Shown here: positions 22,966 to 33,834 of the stretch, one piece after another
Numbering within the stretch: position 1 is the stretch's first letter
How the letters are laid out: every line of letters begins with the position of its first letter
From: Linum tenue
Lineage: Eukaryota; Streptophyta; Magnoliopsida; Malpighiales; Linaceae
Length of the DNA: 64,000 nt
Direction: 5' to 3'
NCBI GenBank assembly: GCA_946122785.1
Contig: CAMGYJ010000011.1
Span: forward strand, 24,119,007-24,183,006
The notes under the pieces: model-generated
Told to the model about the DNA's origin: nothing
Database searches by the model: none
What the model saw: the letters and a program-made list of their open reading frames with translations, nothing else
Translations under genes and position numbers: made by a program

Positions 22966-24164
22966 GGACTGAGGAGGTTTCCGCCAGTCGTGACTCCACC
23001 AGGTAATCCACCACTCCTCCTCTCTACTTGTCTTCTTTAATTCGTTTGTATGAGATGGTATTCAGGTGAGAATAGAACCCTAAAACTTTTAGGGAGTTCG
23101 ATTATTTGTAGGTTTTAGTTGCTTTTGATAAAATCCTTACATATTGTTTCTTTTCCTATCTGTATGATTCCTACTGCATGTATGGTTTAAGATCTGAGTG
23201 AGACATATGGAGGTTCAATTTGAGTGATCGTCGTTTTTTTATATACTCCACAATAAGGGTTCTTCTGCTTTATGTTTAGCTCTCAATAATTTAAGTGCTT
23301 GTGAAATTGTATGCATGAATATAGTTAGTAGTTTTTGTCTCAGTTGTGCTCGTCTCTAATTAAGGTTAGTGAGATAGATGGGGTTCTCTGTAAGAGAGAC
23401 CCAACTATTACTAATGAGAACATACATTATAGGGAGGAAATTCAAAGGCTGTAAGAAGATAACAATTCTACTTTGCATAGATAAACCAGATTAAGTATTC
23501 TGAATTCATGGTACTTGTGTATAGAATGAGCACAAGAAAGGAAAAGGATAAAGAGGGGTACCACATGGCTACAACTATGAATTATAAAGGTCTGGGTTTT
23601 TGCTCTCTTTTGGCTGTTGTAAATTTGATGGAATGGGACGCTTTTAAATAGCTCTAGTATCTACCATAGACTTCTAACTCCTAAAGTTTGGTGTTGTGAT
23701 ATAGATGATTATGCCGGAAGGTGATAGAAGACCTTTGGTGGAATGTTGAGAGCCTAGATCTTCCAATCGTCTCCACACCCAAAGTTCCAACAACATGGAT
23801 GTTTCTACTTTCTAGTGATAGCGTTGTCTTTAGTATTCCTCCTAAACTTGACCAGGATAACAAACGTTTCTCTTTCTTGTATCATGCAGATTGGAAGCAT
23901 CTATGGGTTTTGATTGACACTACTTGTTATTAGTTATACTTATGTGTAAACTCAAAGTCATATTAGAATTGAGAATAATTATCCTATTTTGGATATATGT
24001 ATTAGGCACATACCTACTATTTTGTACTCCATTTTAATTTTACTATGTATGCTATAACGAATTGAGTTCAAATTGTATTATAATCATTTTTATAAATTAA
24101 ATGAATCTAATCTTGGAAATTATATTATAATCCCTTCAATTTCATTATGACATGGAGTGCTACC
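22966..24164. other. CACTA interior, no gene recognised
   Basis: AT-rich with intron-like T-tracts. A 70-codon frame (23721-23933 +) is the longest and resembles nothing known. It may be residual transposon or captured exons. Confidence 0.4.
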
Positions 24165-24605
24165 CTTTTGGCCACTATTAGGTAGCTAATGTAAATAATA
24201 TTTAGCGACCATATAAATTAATATAGTTGCTGAAAGTGTTCTTATTGGCGACAATTGGCCATGGTGGCCGTAACTCTTCACTTTTCACCAACCATGTTTC
24301 ATAGTTGCCAAAGACACTTAGAGGCAACCATTGTTGGGTGGTCGCCTATTGTAATGTTTCAACGACGATAGGGTATGGTTGCGGAAGATACTTTAGGCCA
24401 CCATTTAAAAGGGTTGCCTATTTTAGGGTATAAGCGACCATGTTATATGGTCGCGCAAAGATTTTTTTTGGCGACCATCAAGAATTATGGTTGCCATCAG
24501 CTTTAGGCGACGGCCTTTTGCCGACCATGATAGCGACCCCCAAATATGGTTGTTGCGAACTTTCTGCCACCATTTTTTCAATTTTTGCGACCATATTTTA
24601 TGGTT
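24165..24605. repeat. Right subterminal repeat array of the CACTA element
   Basis: Repeated GCGACCAT / ATGGTTGC motifs in both orientations, up to the right terminus. They resemble the left array but use GCGACCAT more often. Confidence 0.8.
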
Positions 24606-24633
24606 GGTGAAACCCTAAATTCTTGTAGTAAGG

Positions 24634-25391
24634 CAGACACCAGACTCCCTATACATTCGCTCAATATACTGCCACCACTAGCCTGCAACTTCCAAAAAGT
24701 AGAAATAGGTTGTTTTTGGCATCCAATCATCTAGAGTTCCCTGATAATGGAACCACTGCTCAACACAGTTAAACCAGACACCTGGATCTTCCAACCCAAT
24801 GAAGGTGGGGAAATCAAGGCGACGCAGCAACTTGCAGTAACTAGTGTTTTCATATCCCATCGGTGGTCTATAATCAACACGAATGTAATCGTGGTCACCA
24901 CCAAGATAGTCCAACGGAACTCGATTGGCTTCGTTCAGAATTGTTTGTCTATCTGTCTGATATGGTGTGCTTGAGCATTGAACGGGAGTTATGGTCACCT
25001 TGGTCCACTCGAACCAATTTGAATAATAGGTTTGGTCTGGACTGATTAGGTCAAACCTGTTGGTTCCTGACTCGGCCAACTGTCCAGCAATCCAGCGCCT
25101 GCCTTAGGGTTGCCATCAACCCCATCTTTCGGAACCGCATCGAAAACCAGATCATCGTTTATGGCCTGTTTCTAGAACCAACGAGAGAGCATTGCTTCGA
25201 TCTTCTTGGTATGGCTAGCATATTCCGCGAGCTTCTGTTGACGGTGACACTGACCAGCCTCTATCGATCGATTATCTCCTGCATCTGAACCACAATCTTG
25301 GCGACCTTGTTCTCAAGATTTTCATTACTGGTTTCATCCTCGACGATCCATTCCTTTGGTTGGGCATCCTTGGTGCAAGTGGAAACCATGA
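24634..25391 (-). pseudogene. Gypsy gag, N-terminal part
   Basis: Minus strand. A candidate ATG at 25391-25389 opens a leader-like region rich in Lys/Glu that meets a stop near 25270. A further open segment (25079-24678) contains the Gag pattern LLRRLDFPTFIGLEDPGVWF followed by CVEQWFHYQG. After one stop, WWQYIERMYRES runs up to the CACTA insertion at 24631. This block plus 20701-21259 forms one Gag of chromovirus type. The pol region is missing. Confidence 0.7.
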
Positions 25392-25661
25392 TGTTGTTGT
25401 TCGTCGGCTGCAAAAGCTTTGTCTAAGTCTAACCATTTTGTTGGTGGCGATCGAATGAATTATAATTCCCTGTGGCCAGTTTGGGGGAAGGAACTTTGCT
25501 GGCAGCGAAAAGTAGTGCGGAAGCTAGAATCGGTAAGCTGCTACGGGGACTTTCGAGTTTTTTTTTTTTTTTTACAGTAATACACTTTTTTCATTACTTT
25601 CGAGTTTGATGCAGAATGAAAGTACTTTTTATCCTTCCTCTTGGCTATTGTGTTGCAGAAC
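25392..25661. other. Leader of the gypsy remnant
   Basis: Non-coding, with a T-tract at about 25558-25573; lies between the gag start and the hAT insertion. Confidence 0.4.
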
Positions 25662-26267
25662 TAGAACTAGCAAATTACAACCCGACCTGACCCAAACCCG
25701 TTCGAAAAGTAGAAGTTTTTAAAACCCGAAACCTGAATGACCTGAACCCAATAACCCGTGATTTTTTGGATCGGGTTGGTGAGTTAGCGGTCGACCCGGT
25801 AGACCCGTCCCATTTTATATATCACTCCCAAAATGATAAAATTACTCATAAACTGGTGAGATGTTTAAAAAAATTCACAATGATTTGAATGACATGTTTG
25901 AAGTTCGAAGATAATAAAATATCATGTGTTTCTTGTGGTAGTATTACTCTTGTGATTGTTTTTTGACGATTTACGCAATTTGTATTTCATTTCATTAGTA
26001 TGGAAGGATTTGATAATATGTTAATTGACATGTGTCAGGTAAACTATTGTCAAGCATATGTGAAATTTTGTGTTCTTTAAGAAAATATGAAGCATGTTTG
26101 ATATTGTTTTTTGAGATCGCTCATAACCCGAGACGACCTGTAACCCGACCCGAAACCGTTTGTGTTGGGTCAATATTCAATCTAAAATCAGGCAACCCAA
26201 CATGACTCGACTCGTAACCGAATGCATCAACCCGAAATTAACCAACCCGGCCCGATTGCCAGGTCTA
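25662..26267. mobile_element. hAT element, second copy of the 3897-4495 family
   Basis: Co-linear with 3897-4495 over its whole length (AGCAAATTACAACCCGACCT start, GATTGCCAGGTCTA end). The flanking 8-mers agree at only 5 of 8 positions, so this copy is older or its duplication has decayed. It sits in the leader of the gypsy remnant. Confidence 0.8.
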
Positions 26268-26350
26268 GGCGGAAGACTAGAAATTGGGATTATTTGAGGC
26301 GGGGTAGTGAGATGGATCAAAAGAATAAAAGATTAATAGAATCAAATGGG

Positions 26351-26362
26351 GCTATGATACCA
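26351..26362 (-). other. Primer-binding site of the gypsy remnant, tRNA-iMet type
   Basis: Minus strand TGGTATCATAGC, one mismatch from the initiator-Met complement, next to the right LTR. Confidence 0.65.
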
Positions 26363-26597
26363 GCTAATAGAAACCTCAGTTTCTATCAATATGAGCTAAG
26401 AGTTGAGAAGAGAATTAGGTTTTGAAGAGAAAAGAATTGAGAGGATTGCAGATTTGATCAAGATTTTGTTTTAGGTTTACTTCTTGATGAACCGAATAAC
26501 AAAGGTACAAGTATTATTTATTACTCTGCAACCCATAACTCTAGTACTACCCTATAACTAATAATAATTATGAGGTAATTATATAAGAGTTCTATCA
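26363..26597 (-). repeat. Gypsy remnant, right (5') LTR, approximate
   Basis: Pairs with 19785-20049; ends AAGAGTTCTATCA on the plus strand. Borders are approximate because neither LTR keeps a clean TG/CA pair at the PBS side. Confidence 0.55.
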
Positions 26598-26700
26598 ATT
26601 ACCTAGTACTTTTTCTCCATCAAATTGGATGACCATATTTTCATTCTCGCAGTTGCTGCTGCTTTTAATCGTAAAAGTAGTTCCCATATATGATGAATCA

Positions 26701-26901
26701 CTAAAGTACAGATGTTTCTCTTTTTCCTCTATAACCAACAATACTTAAGAGTTTTTCCTTCCAAAGGACCAATGAGCACTTGTCAATTAGCTCTTGACCT
26801 TCATATGTTTCAGTCAAGAATACACTGAACCCTATACCTCTCTCAGGCACATAGAAGATCCCAAAATGCTTCAACAGAAGTCTCATCAACTTTTGAGGCA
26901 T
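26701..26901 (-). pseudogene. PORR-domain (plant organelle RNA recognition) protein fragment
   Basis: 67 codons on the minus strand. LLKHFGIFYVPERGIGFSVF and LTETYEGQELIDKCSLVLWK match the C-terminal part of the PORR domain, found in nuclear-encoded proteins that bind intron RNA in chloroplasts and mitochondria and promote splicing. A full member has about 350-500 residues. Upstream coding is lost at once where an LTR begins at 26911, and no other part of the gene was found in the window. Probably a truncated host gene or captured fragment. The family match is from recognition only. Confidence 0.65.
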
Positions 26902-26910
26902 TAAAAATTA

Positions 26911-27936
26911 TGATAACACCTAAATCGGTGTTATATACCCTTCATCTTAGGGTTTTTTTCGTGCCAAATCATATGAATAATTATTTGAATAGAGTAAATT
27001 GAATCCCTATTTCGTTCCTATATGATTTCAATGTGATTTTAGGGTGCTTTAGACAATACATGCAAATTAGGTAAAAAATGAGCTCACAAGTATAGCAATG
27101 GGGCAAAAGATTGAAGATCGCAGCCTGGAGATGGAGATCACAGCCGAGAACCATACCTGCGAAGTCAAGCAGAAGATCGCAGCCTGGAATCCCAAGATCG
27201 CGACCGTGAATTGGAGGGCTCGGGGCGCGAACTTCGTGAAGAAGCAGTCGAGGAGAAACAGAGATTTTCCCCATGCAGAACACGGGCGAGACACAAACTG
27301 ACCGCGAGGAAGTTCGCGGCCGCGACTCGTGGATAGCGACTGGGAAATCAGCAAGCAAACTCCTTGCCCCCGAAGGCCGAAATGACAGTTTCTCGAGATC
27401 ACGACCTTTGTGAAGAAGATCGTGCACGCGATCTCTACCCTTACTGCCCGCGAACTTCTCCGTCCTGTGATGCCTATAAATAGAAGACTACTTAACTCCA
27501 TTCAAGGAAGCTTATTTTGAAGATAGAATTTTTGGTTTTATAGAGAGAGAGAGAGAAGAGAGAGAATCTGAAGAAAGGAGAAGAGGAGAAGAAATCCTCT
27601 AAGGTAGTAGGGGTTCTAAACCCCAAACCCTAGTTTTGGGTTAAATGTTTGAATAGGATCCTTTGGAGGTCGAGGCGATCGAACCCCTACCTTAGGAATG
27701 ACTTTCTAGATAAAACCTCGGATAAAACCTCAATGTGGACGGTGGGTAGTACCCATTGAAAGGATATATGATCTTAATGCCCCAGATATGATAGTCTAGA
27801 TCGAGGTGACTTACATGGGTTTAGGGGAGGCGTACTCAGAGGCGTGTGGATAGCCACAAAAGCCCACGGAAAAGAGCTCACTCACTACATTCGGCAAACT
27901 GTAATTATCTAAACATTGCATAGTAGTCCTAGGCTA
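26911..27936 (+). repeat. Athila-like LTR (family 1), forward, probably a lone 5' LTR
   Basis: Starts TGATAACACC. A GC-rich U3 holds repeats of AAGATCGCAGCCTGGA and GCGACCGTGAATTGG, followed by a TATA box (CTATAAATAGAAG, near 27475) and a purine-rich leader. A tRNA-Asp primer-binding site follows at 27943. No coding region or second LTR follows. Confidence 0.65.
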
Positions 27937-27942
27937 GCTTTT

Positions 27943-27960
27943 TGGCGCCGTTGCCGTGGA
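27943..27960 (+). other. Primer-binding site, tRNA-Asp type (LTR family 1)
   Basis: TGGCGCCGTTGCCGTGGA differs by one base from the complement of the plant tRNA-Asp 3' end. Confidence 0.85.
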
Positions 27961-28171
27961 ACCTTGGTAACCAGTAGAAAACCATAGAGTTGTTAGTTTA
28001 GCCTTTATTTCGTTTTGTTTTGTGTTTTTGTTTGTTTTTTTTTTTTTTTTTTGCTTGAGTTGTTGTTGTTTTCGTGATTTGTTTCGTTTTGTGTTTTGTT
28101 ATCCAACTTTGTTTGTCACGGGTTGTTGGCTAGATTAACACCAAACAATCTTTTCAAAATAACTGATCGTT

Positions 28172-28192
28172 CGATCCCCATCAATGGCGCCG
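28172..28192 (-). other. Primer-binding site, tRNA-Asp type, reverse orientation (LTR family 2)
   Basis: The plus strand reads CGATCCCCATCAATGGCGCCG, close to the tRNA-Asp 3' end itself (about 20 of 25 bases over the wider stretch), so the primer site is on the minus strand. It faces the forward site at 27943 only 210 bp away. Confidence 0.7.
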
Positions 28193-28198
28193 AAAACT

Positions 28199-29495
28199 TA
28201 ACTCGTCCTGAATACCACAATAAAAATCCCAATTAAGGCCCAAGTATAAACCTTAACCGGGTGCAATGTGGGGCAAGTATATTTAAATGTCAACCCGGGG
28301 CGGACCATATACCCCTAATCGATTGTTTGAAACATTATCTAGCAATTGATTTTTGGTGAAAATAACGATCTATAACTAAAACGTTTGGAGAAATAAATGG
28401 ATTGGACACTAATTAAGAAGGCTTCACTCGATTGTTGCTCCCCCTAGCTAACAATAATGACTTGTCGGATCGAATGCATAGGTGTGGTAAAGGCGGTTGT
28501 AAACCGTTGGGAAGTGCAACTAGTGAACAAATGCCACTCACTCGGTAAATAGGCCAAGGGATTTTGATTCAAGCTACCAAAGTAGCTCTCTTGGCCTATC
28601 AACCAAGGGTTGCTTAGACTTCACCCTCGAATCGAAGTTCGGGCGGCCAAATTACAACCAACCCTAGGTGCTAATACGAATTAAGAGGTTTGCCCTAATT
28701 TAACCTAAGTAAGAGACAAAAATTGCCCAAGAAAATCCAGCTTTTACAAGCCTAGGAGATTCCTCTATACCTAGGTTAAAATAGCATAAGAAATTGAAAT
28801 GCACAAACACAATCAATCTTGATGACAATACCTCATAACTTTGTATTAAACCACACACACACACACACACACTAATCATTCAATCCATACAAACATTCAC
28901 ATCATTGTAGCTAGGGTTTACACACACCCAAGTGAAAAGAGAAACTACTCCATGCTAGGTAAGGAGAAAACGCAAGAGAGAAGAAGCAAAACCATCTTGG
29001 AGATGCTAGCCTTGCTCCTTGTAGTGTAGAGATCCTCCTTCGGGAAAGAAATTCCCAAAACCTTGCTTGGAGGTGAAACCCTAACCTCTTTTCTTCTTGG
29101 TTCATTAGTTTCTCTCTCTAGAAAGATGAAGAAGAAGAAGTTTCTCACACTAGGTCCATCCTCCCTTTTTATTAGCTCAGCCTTCCTTTTATACCCAGGT
29201 CGAAGTCAGCTCACGGTCCCAGTTCACGGCCGTGAACATCCTTCCTGGATAGTGAGCAAATCCACACCGTTTCACTTAGTTTGTTCACGGTCTAAGGCTT
29301 GAGTTCACGGATTTAGCGACCGTGAACTCACTAGGATCCAGTGAGATGTTCAAACAGCTTATGGACTCTTGGCGCTTCACGATCTGGGGCTTTGGCACAC
29401 GGTCTTAGCGACCGTGAACTGGTTGGGCTCTAGTGAGATGCGCCATTCGTTCTGCAACTTCAGCGCTTCAGGGTCTGGGAAGCTTCCGCCGTGAT
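28199..29495 (-). repeat. Athila-like LTR (family 2), reverse orientation, truncated on the right
   Basis: Lies directly beyond the reverse primer site. In element orientation it has a U3 with two tandem copies of about 95 bp (containing AGCGACCGTGAACT and CCAGTGAGATG) plus the palindrome TTCACGGCCGTGAA (near 29222), a TATA-like TATAAAAGG near 29195, and a leader with a (CA)n run (28853-28872). The missing U3 end is probably the related 38596-38905. Confidence 0.6.
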
Positions 29496-29534
29496 CCTCA
29501 ACTACTTATGTGAAATGGTTATTGCTAAACTAAA

Positions 29535-30920
29535 TTTCACGCTAAAACACAACACCGAACTGCAACCAAGCGTAATCGCAGTCCGGAAATGCAGTAAGTG
29601 GCAAGCTCTATTTCTCAACCCGGGGCCTAGATCTACTGCCTACTCCGTGATTATTTATTATCTAACAAAATAAGTCGAGTGGTTGTGATTTTAACTAAAA
29701 GCAGTAAGAAAGCAGGAAATGGTTCAAAGTTCTTTAGCAAGGGAAGAGTCACTCGGGAATGAGTCCCTCTAGCTCCTTAGTTAGGTCACAATTGTAATTA
29801 CGCTGGGTTGATTAACTGCTGATTAAACTGCGGAAGATCCGACAGTAGCTTGGAATCTCATAAGCTGACCAAGCCCTCTCAGTCCAACTACCCAGCAGAC
29901 GACTAGTCTTCACCGGGATAGAAAGCTGAGGCTATGAACACAGAACTCCACTACTGGAATTGGATTCCAGTACAAAGTAGTAAATCGATTATCTCTCGTA
30001 TAATCAATCTACCACTACCGATTGATGAAGCTCTAACAACCTAATTAGATTCTATCTATCTAAGGTTGCAACAGAAATCAAGAAAAGATGATCAGGCTTC
30101 AATTGACTCAATGAATCATGCATCAATCGATTAAAATCAATCAGTATAACAATCCCAAGTCATTACAATTAAGATCCCTAACACATGGAACTAGGGTTCT
30201 TCATACCCAAGTGAGAGAGGGTTCTACTCCATAGAGAGAGAGAGGAAACAGAAATCAGAGTAGTCATACTCATAAAGATGAGGAAAATCTGCTCTGGGAT
30301 GATGATCTTCACTCCTATGATGATCTCCAAGCTCGATTGTTGAAACCCAGCTCCAAAATCACCTCTAGGATGTGTTCTTTGCACTTTCGCTCTCTAGGCT
30401 CTGTTTTTCGCTCAAAAACTCGATTCCCTCTCCTTTGGCTCGAAATTGGGTTAAAACCCAGAATTTTCCGACCACACGGCCGTGTGGCTTTCCAGTATGC
30501 CCGTGTGGATGTGAAAACGCCGCGTTTCGATTAGTGAACTTCAGGCACGCTGCACGGCTAGAGGCACACGGCCGTGTGGATTTCCAGTCTGGCCGTGTGA
30601 GCTCCCTGGACTTTCCACACGACCACAAAGGGTCCCATACACGGCCAGTATGGCTTGGCCGCGTAATGGGAATCTACACGGCCACACCATACGGCCCTGT
30701 GGCTGCTAGGTCTGGCCGTGTGGATTCCTCAGCTCATCGCCAGACGTCCAACTTTCGTCCAATCGACCCGAAACTTGCTCCCAAACCTCCAATCACGTAC
30801 TAGGACCTGAAATAACACAAACGAGAACAACCTAACGTGAAATCGGCCTAAGATACGAGAAATGAGGTTTAAACGGTATAAGAATGGTGGATAAAAACAT
30901 GTGTATATATCAAGTCATCA
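29535..30920 (-). repeat. 3' LTR of the reverse Athila-type element
   Basis: Matches 35632-36992 throughout, with visible substitutions and small indels. U3 carries repeated CACACGGCCGTGTG palindromes and half-sites (about 30470-30725). Confidence 0.92.
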
Positions 30921-30936
30921 AATTCCCCCACACTTA
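30921..30936 (-). other. Polypurine tract of the reverse Athila-type element
   Basis: Minus strand TTAAGTGTGGGGGAATT directly before the LTR. Just inside it (30940-30961) lies a hairpin with 8-nt arms, GTTTGCTT/AAGCAAAC, also present in the forward element. Confidence 0.85.
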
Positions 30937-30961
30937 ACCGTTTGCTTGGCCCCAAGCAAAC

Positions 30962-32638
30962 CAAGTCATATACAAGGTAAGCTCAACATATTTCAATCAT
31001 ACCAACATTGGGGACAAACCATATAAGCACAGAACACGTGAATCATACTGCCTTTTGATCATTAACATATGGACAAATCAACAGCAACCTAGACAACCAC
31101 CATAGAGGACATTCGAGTGCAGCAAAATTGGGTAAAGGAAGAGGAATCCTTTCTGTTCACCAACCAACATAGACTTGACTCAATCACTTGACCAAGACAG
31201 TCGTCGCATGCATCAAACTCAATACATCAGAATCAAGACCGAGCCATCTAGGTCCTCACTGGGGTAAAGAGCATAAAGAACAAGGAAATGAATCGCTCAC
31301 TTTCGACTAGTGGGGTCAGGACACTTTGATGCGAAAAATGTGCATGCTTATTCTCTCAAATCCTAACGTCTCTTCACCATGATGGCAGCCTCTAAATGTT
31401 AGAGTTCACAAAAAGGATGTCACCACTAACTAATCCGGACGTCTTAGACACAGGTTGAAGTGACTAGCTAAGGTCTTGAACATGGGGAAAAAGCCTTTTA
31501 GGTGGTGGAAGTATTCATAGCACAAGGTTCCACAGTTCCAAACCCAACACATTCACAACCAATCAAACCAGTAACTTTCTTTCTGCCATTCTGCATTACT
31601 CAAATTCTTTAAAGCACAAGAGCGAAGGAGGTCACAATAATGTTAGTATTTCTTAGCCAGACTGCTAAGAAACACTACTTAATGAGCACTATTCAGATTT
31701 TTTGTGGTGGCTCTCTTTTGCTTTCATTCAATTTTTTTCCTTTTATTTTCATTTCTTGAGAGAACCACCACCTCTGCACATTTCTCAAACAAATGCCCAA
31801 CTTTTAAGAACTACCTCCAACCCTCACATTATTTTTAGCAGAACAGCAGAGAACATGCAAAAACCACTCTGTGGAACCTTCTAAGAGATGCAAAAGGGTG
31901 ATTTTCCATTGTAGACCGAAAGAAAGAAAGCGACACGACTCAAAGGGGCTTACTAGTGGGTATGACACACCGGGACAGTCAATTTGGTCGTGGGCTATTC
32001 CTATGCCTCCATCATCCTAATTAGTGACAACGTGAATGCTACACATCATGGAAGAGGGATCTATCGCACAAGAAAGAAACAAGCAAGCTCAAATCTCACA
32101 TGGCTACCTATATGCTCTATCTCTCATTCTGATTCCCTAAACTAGATGCATAACCAACTGTTAAGAGCAAGTGATCAATTCAAGTCACAATTGGTAAGCA
32201 AACAGTTGAAAAACTGAACCCCTACACAATTCTACTGCACATCTCAGTCATCATCATAAGTTGTCCTAGTTACAATCAAGTTGTCATGCATTAATTCAAA
32301 AGCCATTCGATTCACCAATCAAATCCACAGTGCCAATATGATCATGCAAACCTCAGTACTTGGAGCCCTCAAATCTAGAGATTGGGACAGCGGACTAGGC
32401 TCCAAGCACACGTATATAGATTCCAACCAATACAAAGCACCCTTCCACACTTAAGATCGACATTGCCCTCAATGGAGCAGAGGGAAAGAGAAGGGGAACG
32501 ATGTTACCGGAAATATGGAATGCCGGGGGACTGGAAGTGGACCAGTCAGCGGGGCTAGCATCAGCAAAACACACTGGGTGATAGAAACCATAGTTCCAGG
32601 TGGACAAACCGAAAATAAACGAAAGGAAAAAAACCTTG
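30962..32638 (-). other. 3' untranslated region of the reverse Athila-type element
   Basis: No coding. In element orientation 32580-32350 aligns with 59756-59990 of the forward element (CGGTAACATCGTTCCCCTT, GAGGGCAATGTCGATCTTAA, GCTTGGAGCCTAGTC). The third ORF that should lie between pol and this region is missing. Confidence 0.75.
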
Positions 32639-32656
32639 GTGGGGTTGCCTCCCCAC
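32639..32656 (-). other. Conserved post-pol hairpin
   Basis: GTGGGGAGGCAACCCCAC on the minus strand, 6-bp stem and 6-nt loop, identical to 57011-57028 in the forward Athila element. Confidence 0.8.
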
Positions 32657-32689
32657 AAGTGCTTCTTTACCGTCTTTTAGCTGGACTCC

Positions 32690-32930
32690 AGTAGGGTGGA
32701 TGCTCAGAGAGGTGAAGGAACAGGTGCCTCCAAGAGCGGATCCACATCGCTCTTGAGGTACAACTTCAGATGGTGGCCATGCACACAACGGGTGTGACCA
32801 CCAGCACTCGTCAACTCGAGCTGGCCATCCGGCAGGATGCAAGCGAGTGAATATTCGGATGGCCAAACCGGTCGAGTCTTAGGAGGTGGGACCAGCTCAT
32901 AGTAGTCTCCGGCTTTCTTTTAAGCAGGCT
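32690..32930 (-). pseudogene. Integrase C-terminal tail remnant
   Basis: Just upstream of the conserved hairpin the minus strand encodes a short segment with HGHHLKLYLKSDVDP, corresponding to VNGHRLKLYLGDEVE at the C-terminus of the forward element's integrase. It marks the right edge of the large pol deletion. Confidence 0.6.
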
Positions 32931-33069
32931 TAGCTACCTGCAGTTTCGGCCGTTACTCCTCCTTGATCTTTTCTTTTGGTCACTGAGTGGACGGGAGTGG
33001 CGGCGAAGATATGAGAGGGGGATCCTGCAAAATGGGAAGCACAGAAGGATACACGAATGACTCGTGCTC

Positions 33070-33834
33070 CTAGTGACAAACAACATGCAAAGGCGATGAA
33101 TCAGGGAGAGTATTAGCAATGGAAAATGTTATTCGCTCCTCGCCATCCCTCAAGACTAAGGTCCCATCATGTAAACCTATAAGAGCCTTGGCGGTGGCCA
33201 AGAAAGGCCTTCCCAGTATAAGGGGCACTTCTGTGTCTTCATTGATGTCCAAGACAACAAAATCCACAGGATAAAAGAATCTGCCAGCCTTAACCAGAAG
33301 GTCTTCCACTATGCCCCTAGGATGAACTATAGATCGGTCAGCTAATTGAATACTTATCCTAGTTGCACTGGGTTCACCTAGGCCTAGTTTCTTGAACAAT
33401 TTATATGGCATAACATTGATACTAGCACCTAGATCCGCCAAGGACCTCTCTACATGCAATTTATCTATAGAGCATGGGATAGTAAAACTACCTGGGTCCT
33501 TCTGCTTCGGCGGAAGCTTATTCTGCAGAATGGCCGAGCACTCCTCGCTGAGCTCCACAGTGGCCAGCCCGCTCAGCTTCTGCTTCTTTGAGAGAAGATC
33601 CTTCAGGAACTTCGCATACTTAGGCATTTGAGATAGTGCCTCCAGGAAGGGCACTTGGACATTCAGCTTCCTAAGCATGGACATGAAGTTCCTGAACTCT
33701 GCCTCTAGCCTGTCTTTGTGCAACCGAGTAGGAAAGGGGATTTGATGGACATAATCCTTCACTACTGGTTGCGGCTTAGGAGTAGGCACCTCCACCTCCG
33801 TCTCCACTTCTTCTTCAACAGCTGGAAATGCCAA
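33070..33834 (-). pseudogene. Athila-type protease (start of pol)
   Basis: 255-codon minus-strand frame. It begins with an acidic/Pro linker, then IPFPTRLHKDRLEAEFRNF and the conserved Athila region PKYAKFLKDLLSKKQKL, LSEECSAILQNKLPPKQKDP, the aspartic protease active site LADLGASINVMPY, QLADRSIVHPRGIVEDLLVK and LGRPFLATAKALI. The frame ends at TAA 33070-33072 where RT should follow. It differs by one frame from gag (shift near 33800). Confidence 0.9.

Larger units (their letters stand above)
21260..24630. mobile_element. CACTA (En/Spm) element, non-autonomous, 3.4 kb
   Basis: Both ends read TACTACAAGAA inward, one base from the canonical CACTACAAGAA of plant CACTA elements. Flanking trinucleotides are AAG (21257-21259) and AGG (24631-24633), an imperfect 3-bp duplication. 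Dense subterminal repeats (21282-22375 and 24165-24605) carry CAACCAT/ATGGTTG in both orientations, the typical arrangement of transposase-binding motifs. No transposase was recognised. Removing the element rejoins a gypsy gag frame. Confidence 0.85.

Noticed and set aside
27943..28192. tRNA-Asp gene
   Set aside because: Only the complement of the tRNA 3' end is present, next to LTRs; there is no acceptor 5' strand or cloverleaf. These are primer-binding sites.
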